Source: Desulfobacterales bacterium (GTDB taxonomy: Bacteria > Desulfobacterota > Desulfobacteria > Desulfobacterales > JAUCGF01). From it: a stretch of DNA of 5,041 nucleotides. The DNA is taken from positions 1 to 5,041 of the forward strand of contig JAOZRC010000450.1 in the NCBI GenBank assembly GCA_029940345.1. Direction: 5' to 3'. Shown here piece by piece: positions 1 to 5,041 of this stretch. The notes under the pieces were generated by a model that saw nothing but the letters and a program-made list of their open reading frames with translations, had not been told where the DNA came from and did no database searches. Positions within the stretch are counted from its first letter, which is position 1, and each line of letters opens with the position of its first letter. Both the position numbers and the translations under genes were made by a program.

Positions 1-78
1 TGAAAAACATTATCCTTCACAGAAAAATTGGAAAACAGATTCGTGGGAAAAATATCGACCTGTGCGGTTGAATAGTTC

Positions 79-252
79 GTAGGGTGGGCATCGCCGTAAA
101 CCAAACCTGGCATATAGCGCCAATCTTTGTCGGCGATGCCCACCGTTGACTAAAAAATCGGTGGGCAAAGACCGTTTCCTTTAACAAAGTATGTTGCTTT
201 ACCTACTCATCACCCATAAATCAGGTGAGTGCCAAAACGTTGCCCACCCTAC
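79..252. repeat. REP/MITE-like element with 12-bp terminal inverted repeats
   Basis: The ends are perfect 12-base inverted repeats: GTAGGGTGGGCA at 79-90 and its reverse complement TGCCCACCCTAC at 241-252. Two further arms of the same GGTGGGCA core lie inside, one at 131-145 (reverse orientation) and one at 159-167 (forward). The order is therefore forward, reverse, forward, reverse. Arm 1 can also pair with arm 2 over 14 perfect bases (83-96 with 131-144, 34-base loop), so several alternative folds exist. No reading frame of note lies inside and no clear target duplication is visible at the edges. From memory, GTAGGGTGGGCA-type palindromes are common dispersed intergenic repeats in many bacteria; that is recollection, not a search. 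The element starts 46 bases after the gctB stop, so it would form the 3' end of the gctAB mRNA and may act as a structural end or stabiliser. The remaining bases of 1-298 show no gene. Confidence 0.7.
137..167. repeat. Central hairpin of the palindromic element
   Basis: TGCCCACCG (137-145) and CGGTGGGCA (159-167) are perfect 9-base complements with a 13-base A/T-rich loop. This is the most compact stem in the element and would form in RNA or single-stranded DNA. It is nested inside the outer 79-90/241-252 pair, giving a cloverleaf-like option. No T-run follows it on either strand, so it is not a standard intrinsic terminator. Confidence 0.65.
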
Positions 253-298
253 ATTATGGCGGTTTGCAGTGGGTTTACTCCAAATCAACTTTCGTAAT

Positions 299-1072
299 CT
301 ATCCGAGAATCAATCGCTGGGGATCGCATTTTTCTCTCAGCGTTTTCAATTCCTTTTCAGTAGGAGGCTCCGCTTCTCGCGCCCTGGCGATGTCCACGGA
401 AAACTGCATATTGTCCAAAATCTCTTCCGGGGTGACTCCAGAGTAATACGCGTCAAGGTACATCTCGCCTGTTTCAGAGTCCATGCGCATGACCGCTTTG
501 TCAGTGATCACCACGTTGACCCCGCCCGGCCGTAAACCGGCAGCTTCCCTGGAACCGCCGCCTTTCAGTTGTCCGGGACTGGTGAGATAATCCAGTTTTT
601 TCACAAATTTCCGTTTTTCATGTTGCATGAAGGCGATGCATCGCGGTACAAACGATGCCACATCGCACCCGCCCCCGCTGCCCGAAAACCGGATTTCAGG
701 TTGGTGGTAATCGCCGATACTGGTGGTGTTCAGGTTGCCGAATCGGTCGATCTGGGCAGCACCCAGAATGGCGATCACCTTGTCCCCAGTGATCCGGTTC
801 TGCATGCAGGCAAAGGCCTCCAGCAGTCCGGCATTGGAGGCGGAGTGGTACATAACCCGGGGATCGGCCACGGCAAGCGGCAGTTCTTCCACCAAAGAAT
901 CAATGGCCCCGGTCTCGAAAAAAATGATGCTGTCAGGGGCGTTGATATTCTTGGCTGCGGTTGCGGCCAGCATGGAGATGCCGGTGCCGGCAAATACGAT
1001 ATCGCCGTCCTTGATCTCCCGGGCCGCCATAATGGCCATCATTTCCCGAAGGGAATACTCTTTTGATTGCAT
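299..1072 (-). CDS. gctB: Glutaconate-type CoA-transferase, subunit B
   Basis: This is the catalytic-Glu subunit of a cytoplasmic class I CoA-transferase, which moves CoA from an acyl-CoA donor to a carboxylic acid through an enzyme glutamyl-CoA thioester. At 257 residues it is close to the roughly 266 of Acidaminococcus GctB. Visible hallmarks are AGTG (28-31), FETG (52-55), GAAQIDRFGN (104-113), the stretch SIGDYHQP followed by RFSGSGGG (118-135), MQHEKRKF (149-156) and DYLTSPG (161-167). These match the order and wording of GctB as I recall it. Glu53 falls where the catalytic Glu54 of GctB lies, which argues for a true transferase rather than the related IpdAB ring-cleaving hydrolases. The start is the ATG two bases after the gctA stop, preceded by AGAGG at 6 bases; Met11 and Met12 have no such support. 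The stop is TAG. The substrate cannot be read from the sequence: glutaconate is the family's founding substrate, but other dicarboxylates or aromatic-pathway acids are equally possible. Confidence 0.9.
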   Translation of the reverse strand: MQSKEYSLREMMAIMAAREIKDGDIVFAGTGISMLAATAAKNINAPDSIIFFETGAIDSLVEELPLAVADPRVMYHSASNAGLLEAFACMQNRITGDKVIAILGAAQIDRFGNLNTTSIGDYHQPEIRFSGSGGGCDVASFVPRCIAFMQHEKRKFVKKLDYLTSPGQLKGGGSREAAGLRPGGVNVVITDKAVMRMDSETGEMYLDAYYSGVTPEEILDNMQFSVDIARAREAEPPTEKELKTLREKCDPQRLILG

Positions 1073-1074
1073 AA

Positions 1075-2052
1075 TCAGCCTCTTTTCATATTGACGGCAT
1101 AGCCGGTGCGTGAATCCGCCTTAATGGCGGTCAGTCGATCCTGTCCCACAAGATCCAAAAACGCCTGGTGGCTTTTCACTCCGTATAGATGTTTGTCCTG
1201 AAACGACTTGAATTTCTCGTCATTCTTGGCGGCATCCGCATAAGCGCGCAGATAGGTGGCATCGTAGTCATAGTGCCGATACACAGCCGTTGGATACCCG
1301 CCATAAGGCACATGGCAGACCGCCGCCACATGGAGAAACGGAATTTGGTTGCGCTCCGGGTAGTCCCGGAGTGCTTCGGGGTCCACGAGTTCTTCGCATG
1401 TGATTACCACCTGCCTGGATGCTTTGGCCTGCTCTGTGTCGGCAAAAATCAACCCGTCGATGCGGCAGGTGCCCATAGTGTCAGCCTTCTGCACATGGAT
1501 AAAGGTGACATCCGGGTTGATGGCGGGCACCAGCAGCACCTTGCTGGCATCCCCCCACCTGCCGAACGGGTTGTCCATGATCACCAGTTTGTCATCGACT
1601 ATTTTGGGATCAGCCTGTCGCATCTCCTTTGAAAATCCCCAAGAGGTGGTGATTTCAGATCCGAACCCGGACAACGTCGGCATAAACGGCACGCCCATAG
1701 CACCCGCTAAAAACCGCAGGCTCATCATGAAATTGGAGTAGTCCTCCACTTTGAGCGTTCCTTCCTGAACGGCTTTGCGGAACCGGATGCAGGTGGCCGC
1801 CGTCTTGCCGTTGCCGGCGTAGGCAATCTCCAGTTTGTCCACACAGCCGGCACCGATCAGTTCGTCCACACCAGTGCCGTTGGAGTGGGCATAGAGATGC
1901 AGGTTTTTGAATCCCTGGCGGATGATTTCATAAACCGCTGCCATAGGATTCCGATTCAAGGTAAATCCCCCGATGGAAATGTGGGCGCCATCACTCATAA
2001 AGCGTGAGACTGCCGTTTCGATTGACATGACTTTGCTTGTATCACCATTCAT
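1075..2052 (-). CDS. gctA: Glutaconate-type CoA-transferase, subunit A
   Basis: This is the partner subunit of the same class I CoA-transferase and forms the heteromeric enzyme with the gctB product in the cytoplasm. Its 325 residues compare with about 320 for Acidaminococcus GctA. Family landmarks are the N-terminal KVMSIETAVSRFMSDG followed by the glycine turn SIGGF (26-30), RFRKAVQEG (90-98) with VEDYS (102-106), WGFSKE (138-143), DNPF (160-163), DVTFIHVQKAD (181-191), TCEE (218-221), PYGGYP (249-254) and YDYDA (261-265). All occur in the same order in GctA as I recall it. The segment at about 53-85, which lies near the acyl site in this family, differs more from GctA than the rest, so the substrate may differ. 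The first ATG is chosen because AAGGA lies 6 bases before it; Met9 would lack a binding site. The stop is TGA, 2 bases before gctB. It lies 50 bases after the 881-residue gene, and no dehydratase or dehydrogenase partner is present in the window. Confidence 0.9.
   Translation of the reverse strand: MNGDTSKVMSIETAVSRFMSDGAHISIGGFTLNRNPMAAVYEIIRQGFKNLHLYAHSNGTGVDELIGAGCVDKLEIAYAGNGKTAATCIRFRKAVQEGTLKVEDYSNFMMSLRFLAGAMGVPFMPTLSGFGSEITTSWGFSKEMRQADPKIVDDKLVIMDNPFGRWGDASKVLLVPAINPDVTFIHVQKADTMGTCRIDGLIFADTEQAKASRQVVITCEELVDPEALRDYPERNQIPFLHVAAVCHVPYGGYPTAVYRHYDYDATYLRAYADAAKNDEKFKSFQDKHLYGVKSHQAFLDLVGQDRLTAIKADSRTGYAVNMKRG
1079..1083 (-). promoter_or_regulatory. Ribosome binding site of gctB, inside the end of gctA
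   Basis: AGAGG on the minus strand sits 6 bases before the gctB ATG and overlaps the last Lys-Arg-Gly codons of gctA. Ribosomes finishing gctA would uncover and use it. This indicates translational coupling and matched amounts of the two subunits, and it fixes the gctB start. Confidence 0.75.
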
Positions 2053-2058
2053 ATCTTT

Positions 2059-2063
2059 TCCTT
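2059..2063 (-). promoter_or_regulatory. Ribosome binding site of gctA
   Basis: AAGGA on the minus strand lies 6 bases before the ATG at 2052 in an otherwise AT-rich leader. It supports that start over the internal Met9. Confidence 0.7.
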
Positions 2064-2079
2064 AAACTGTAAATTCAAA

Positions 2080-2085
2080 ATTGTA
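2080..2085 (-). promoter_or_regulatory. Possible -10 element of a gctAB promoter
   Basis: TACAAT on the minus strand matches the sigma-70 -10 consensus at five of six bases and lies 27 bases before the gctA start, in the only AT-rich gap between genes. No good -35 hexamer is found at 16-18 bases upstream; the 17-base position, at the end of the preceding gene, reads CAATAG. In AT-rich DNA such a hexamer arises easily by chance, so this is only a candidate. The alternative is that gctAB is read from the promoter of the upstream gene, since no terminator hairpin lies in the gap. Confidence 0.2.
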
Positions 2086-2102
2086 ATTTGTTAAAATAGA
2101 AG

Positions 2103-4748
2103 CTATTGCAGGTTTTCCATTCCGGCATTATCTGTGACAGCGGACCGTAGCGTCGCATATTCTTGCGAAAGGTAAAATGAAAACAACGCCGCCAGTCTGA
2201 TAGCAAACTCTTGGTGTATGAGATTGCTTTCATCATCAGACTGCCCCAGAAACGTTTTCAGTCCCTGCTTTTCCGCCTCGGGAAGTTGCTTCCCAAGCTT
2301 GGCGTCGGATTTAAATATGGCGCAGACGGCAGCCTTAAGGTTGCCGCAAACGACCAAACCCGCACGATCGGCGGTCAGCCGCATCTCTCTGAACGCGCCG
2401 ATCAGGTTGCGCGCCTCTTCTTCAGTGTCTGCTTTGGAAAAATTCCCGTCTCCGTTTGTGGCGCGCCGATATAAATCTTTGGCCGACGCCGCCACAGTGA
2501 AAGTGTGTGAAATATATCCTTTGATGTCGCCGACTGTTTTTGCCACGTTAGTGGCTTGACTTACGATTTTACTAAGACTTCCGAGTTTACCGATATACCC
2601 GCCTACGACCGGGAACATCCCCATCAGCGACATGGTTTTATCGAAAGCGCCTTCCCAGACTTCGTCGGAAGTGATCCGCTCGTGTCCGTAACGAAGATGG
2701 GCAAGCTCCCGGCCGATGATAAACCGCAGTTCTGTCGCTGTATAGTAATGCGCCGATTGGTGTTCCAAATGATCGCTTCCAATAAGAATGAAGGGCGGCT
2801 TCCCGTCGTAGCCTCGGATACCGACATTAAGATCACCGAAAGAGATAAACGCATCCGGTGTTTTGAGACCAAGAATGATTGACCCGTCCGTAACGGCATG
2901 CGTAATTTCAGGATAATCGTCCCTGGTAACGCGTTTGGCGTACGATTTCAGAGCCGTATGATCCGGCACCTTTTTGGTGGCAATAAAAGTCTGTACTTTA
3001 TTTAAAACCGATCCCTCGCGGCTAGCGGGATGACGTAGTTGTGTTTGGATGGCTTTAGCGGTTAAAGCGGTGACTGAGCCGGACCGAAGCGTTTTTTTAT
3101 CTTCCGGCGCCACCATAAGCCCTTCCTTATCAAGCATGCGCATTATTACAGTGACGCTGTCACGGATATTAGCGTCTGCCGCGTCATGATATAAAGCGAG
3201 GCGTCGTCGAACCAGCGGTTGCCGCATGGCAAGTTCTCGCAATGTCGCCGCATGAGGCGCGCCAAGAAGTCCTCTTGCTTTAGCGAGAAGCTCAAGAATT
3301 CTGATCCTGATCTGCTGTCCGCCCTCGCCGCGCGTCAAATCCGAATTTCCCGGTGGCAAAAGATCGAACAACGATTCATCCGGAAGCTGACAGAGTTGAT
3401 TTTCAAGAATTTCAACGGCTGCTTCAGCCCGCTCTGATCGCATCAGGTTCACAGCATAGCCGATTTCAGCCATTATTAAAAGCGGTTTATCATCGCATTT
3501 CCTGACAAGCGCCTCCCGGCCGTTTGCAAAAAGGGACGCCACCAAACGGGCGCACTGTCCGGATTCGGGTAAGAGCGCCTGAATCACACCCGCCAGGGAA
3601 ACTTTTTCAACGGCGTTCAGCCCCCATATATCCGCCCAGGCATTCAAACGATCCGCATCGCTTTTGTGCGTGAGTTTGTCGGGCAAACCCCGGAATTGGG
3701 GATCCGACGCCGCTTCGACAAAAGAAACAGTATCGTTTAGCGATTTGTCACCTTTTATACCAATATAAAAACGGCTTAACGCTGCCAGCGGATTATCGCT
3801 CAACATCATTACATCATCCAGTGCGGCACGGGCGTATTCAAGATGACTTTCATCGCCTTGGCCGTGTAAAAAATTCAATCGGGCGGCCTCGTGAAGACGT
3901 TCTGTAGAACTGGCGGCCATCAGCGGTGCGATCTCCCGAAAAATTGTATCGTTTTGAAGCTGCGTGCGAAAGACTGTGACGCCGATAGTAACCATATCGC
4001 GGCCTATTGCGTCTGTAACGGTCATCTCCGAGGCGCTGAGTAAGACATGGCTTTCCAGCCCGGTTTTCGAAAATGCGGCCAGTGCTGCCTTTTTAGTTGT
4101 CATGACAAAAATCATTTCGGCATCTTTGGCGTCATCGGTGCGTGTGGATGTATGCAACCATGCGATCAGGCTTTCCCCGGATTCGAGAAATCCGGCTGCC
4201 CAGGCCGATTCGACATCGGACATCGGTTCCACGTATCGGGATAAGCAGGGGACAGCTTTAAGCGTTGCAGAACCGGAAGCTTTCTGGTGGCTTGCGGTAA
4301 TATGCCGGCTGATAAAATCGTAAATGGCCTCGGATATTCCGGAACCGATCCAAATATTTGAAATACTTGAAACAGTCGCATCCGCCAGTCCGGCCGTTGC
4401 GTTCACTGCCAAGGATGCCGCCGTTTTCAGGCTGAACTTTTTATCATCGGTTTTTTGGTAAGATTCGCCATCTTCTTCAGATGTTACGCTGACGTTCAGA
4501 ACACCTTCGTCGCATTCCAACCGGATATAAAAGCATTCGGCCTTTCTCTTTACCAGCCGGCTAAGGCGGCCTCCGGTGACTCGACTTTGCACCAGCCAAC
4601 CCTCCTCTGTCTCCTGACATTCGGTAGCTTGGCCTTGTTCGGTTTGAAGCCATCTGACCAAATCCTTAGCAAGTTTTTTTTTTACAGAATAATCGACCGG
4701 TATATTATATTTGCGGCAACCTTTGATTTTTTTCGGTTTTTCTTTCAT
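2103..4748 (-). CDS. 881-residue protein with PH-like, helical and degenerate M48 peptidase domains; function unknown
   Basis: I do not recognise a named family for the whole protein. Residues 1-155 form a lysine-rich start and a small alpha/beta region ending in a weakly hydrophobic segment (106-149). Residues 185-275 (GESLIAWLHT, then FVMTTKKAALAAF, then GRDMVTIGVTVF) read like a bacterial PH-like beta domain. Residues 280-560 are mostly amphipathic helices, possibly TPR-like. Residues 590-870 read as an M48 domain: PDAFISFGDL (631-640), FILIGSDHLE (653-662), ELRFIIGRELAHLRYGH (673-689), LTADRAGL (791-798) and a C-terminal IHQEFAIR (844-851). The expected HExxH is RELAH, with Arg680 for the first zinc His; Glu681 and His684 remain. 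The position four before Asp794, normally the Glu ligand, is Arg790. A working zinc protease is therefore doubtful. No signal peptide or clear membrane span is seen, so a cytoplasmic location is likely. The start has GGAG at 8 bases, and no other Met occurs before residue 176. Domain names are inferred by eye; the M48 call is fairly firm, the others weak. Confidence 0.85.
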   Translation of the reverse strand: MKEKPKKIKGCRKYNIPVDYSVKKKLAKDLVRWLQTEQGQATECQETEEGWLVQSRVTGGRLSRLVKRKAECFYIRLECDEGVLNVSVTSEEDGESYQKTDDKKFSLKTAASLAVNATAGLADATVSSISNIWIGSGISEAIYDFISRHITASHQKASGSATLKAVPCLSRYVEPMSDVESAWAAGFLESGESLIAWLHTSTRTDDAKDAEMIFVMTTKKAALAAFSKTGLESHVLLSASEMTVTDAIGRDMVTIGVTVFRTQLQNDTIFREIAPLMAASSTERLHEAARLNFLHGQGDESHLEYARAALDDVMMLSDNPLAALSRFYIGIKGDKSLNDTVSFVEAASDPQFRGLPDKLTHKSDADRLNAWADIWGLNAVEKVSLAGVIQALLPESGQCARLVASLFANGREALVRKCDDKPLLIMAEIGYAVNLMRSERAEAAVEILENQLCQLPDESLFDLLPPGNSDLTRGEGGQQIRIRILELLAKARGLLGAPHAATLRELAMRQPLVRRRLALYHDAADANIRDSVTVIMRMLDKEGLMVAPEDKKTLRSGSVTALTAKAIQTQLRHPASREGSVLNKVQTFIATKKVPDHTALKSYAKRVTRDDYPEITHAVTDGSIILGLKTPDAFISFGDLNVGIRGYDGKPPFILIGSDHLEHQSAHYYTATELRFIIGRELAHLRYGHERITSDEVWEGAFDKTMSLMGMFPVVGGYIGKLGSLSKIVSQATNVAKTVGDIKGYISHTFTVAASAKDLYRRATNGDGNFSKADTEEEARNLIGAFREMRLTADRAGLVVCGNLKAAVCAIFKSDAKLGKQLPEAEKQGLKTFLGQSDDESNLIHQEFAIRLAALFSFYLSQEYATLRSAVTDNAGMENLQ
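4674..4683 (-). repeat. A10 homopolymer near the 5' end of the large gene
   Basis: Ten consecutive A on the coding strand span codons 22-25 (Val-Lys-Lys-Lys). One extra A leads to a TAA stop two codons beyond the run; one lost A reaches a TAA about 40 codons further on. Either slip abolishes the product, so the tract could act as a slippage or phase-switching site. It is also a place where sequencing errors are likely, although the frame is intact here. Confidence 0.6.
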
Positions 4749-4756
4749 GGGGAATA

Positions 4757-4760
4757 CTCC
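4757..4760 (-). promoter_or_regulatory. Ribosome binding site of the 881-residue gene
   Basis: GGAG on the minus strand lies 8 bases before the ATG at 4748. It decides the start, since the next Met is residue 176. Confidence 0.65.
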
Positions 4761-4770
4761 GGATACAACG

Positions 4771-4787
4771 GATTAATTGATTTAATC
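4771..4787. promoter_or_regulatory. Small AT-rich palindrome in the leader, possible operator
   Basis: GATTAA (4771-4776) and TTAATC (4782-4787) are perfect complements around a 5-base centre, giving a 17-base dyad 22 bases upstream of the large gene's start. Its size and place suit a dimeric repressor site, but the sequence is AT-rich and no convincing -35/-10 pair could be placed beside it, so it may be chance. Confidence 0.2.
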
Positions 4788-4860
4788 AAAACGAAAACCT
4801 ATACTGGTGCTCTGTCCCAAAAGTTCTGACCTGTGCAATTGAAATAAAATATTCCTTAAA

Positions 4861-4993
4861 AGCTCCGTGAGAGCGGCATATTTGTAATGTGATTGCGCAT
4901 ATTCTGTTATTCTGAAACAAACATGCCGTCCCGATGGGACTCTGACGAGATATTAGCCCGTTGATTCTACAAATATGCCGTCCTGACGGGCAT
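4861..4993. repeat. Cluster of three diverged palindromic repeat units (core CGGCATATTTGTA)
   Basis: Unit 1 is on the plus strand (4861-4886); units 2 (4917-4940) and 3 (4969-4993) are on the minus strand. Units 1 and 3 share a perfect 13-base inverted core (4874-4886 with 4968-4980). Unit 2 has the same core with one change. Units 2 and 3 lie 52 bases apart and agree at 19 of 22 bases from ACAAA through GGG. Each unit has a small hairpin next to the core: GTCCC/GGGAC around GAT in unit 2 (4928-4940), CCGTC/GACGG in unit 3 (4978-4989), and GCTC/GAGC in unit 1 (4862-4874). No reading frame or gene is seen here. The cluster looks like a dispersed REP-like repeat that I recall seeing in many environmental genomes, though I cannot name it. 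It lies about 110 bases upstream of the large gene; the bases 4994-5041 show nothing identifiable. Confidence 0.65.
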
Positions 4994-5041
4994 ACGCGTC
5001 AATCTAAGGTTATAACTATCTGATTTTATTGGGTGCGACAA

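Noticed and set aside
79..167. Intrinsic terminator for gctAB within the palindromic element
   Set aside because: The stems are strong, but no T-run follows them on the minus strand; the A/T-rich stretch lies in the loop instead.
569..1066. Plus-strand open frames opposite gctB and gctA (for example 191-535, 569-1066, 1189-1632)
   Set aside because: They lie antisense to strongly recognisable CoA-transferase genes, show no family motifs, and are explained by codon bias of the true strand.
2071..2089. Intrinsic terminator after the large gene
   Set aside because: Only a 5-base A/T stem (AAATT/AATTT) is possible, too weak, with no GC stem followed by a T-run.
2697..2711. Reading RELAH as a working HExxH zinc protease motif
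   Set aside because: The codon for the first position is CGG (Arg), not a His codon, and the expected third ligand is also Arg; activity cannot be claimed.
4455..4829. Plus-strand open frame over the 5' end of the large gene
   Set aside because: It is antisense to a long intact gene with a good ribosome binding site and its product shows no recognisable motif.
57..4843. Similar 16-base strings GACCTGTGC-NN-TTGAA at 57-72 and 4828-4843, which might be the ends of one element
   Set aside because: They are direct, not inverted, with two mismatches, and a match of this quality is expected by chance in 5 kb; no extension on either side.
4861..4993. A short CRISPR array
   Set aside because: Copies are in opposite orientations, only three are present, they are diverged, and spacers are not of uniform length.

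Overview
The window holds three genes, all read from the minus strand, flanked on each side by a short intergenic stretch containing repeats. In transcription order (right to left) they are an 881-residue protein of unknown function with a degenerate M48 (Ste24/HtpX-type) peptidase domain (4748-2103), then the two subunits of a class I CoA-transferase of the glutaconate type, gctA-like (2052-1075) and gctB-like (1072-299). The organism cannot be named from this window. A GctAB-type transferase points to an anaerobe that handles dicarboxylic or aromatic-derived acyl-CoAs. Together with moderate GC content and intergenic palindromic repeats, this fits Desulfobacterota or a similar environmental anaerobe, but that is inference at low confidence.

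Layout. Positions 1-298 carry no gene. They hold a set of four complementary arms built on the motif GTAGGGTGGGCA (79-252), which looks like a REP/MITE-type non-coding element just downstream of the CoA-transferase pair. gctB and gctA are separated by 2 bases, and the gctB ribosome binding site lies inside the last codons of gctA, so they are translationally coupled and should form one heteromeric enzyme. A 50-base AT-rich gap separates gctA from the upstream 881-residue gene. It has no terminator, so read-through is possible, but it contains a -10-like hexamer that could start gctAB transcription separately. Positions 4749-5041 are the leader of the large gene: a good Shine-Dalgarno, a small AT-rich palindrome, and then three diverged copies of a second palindromic repeat (4861-4993, core CGGCATATTTGTA).

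The two parts probably do different jobs: gctAB moves CoA between carboxylic acids in the cytoplasm, while the large protein looks like an accessory gene. The most interesting observation is in the large protein. The fold-defining stretches of an M48 domain are readable, yet the first zinc histidine of HExxH is Arg680, and the position where the third zinc ligand (Glu) is expected is Arg790. It is therefore probably a pseudopeptidase, or a family with a different active site, carried behind a PH-like and a long helical region. A run of ten A residues near its 5' end could switch it off by slippage.
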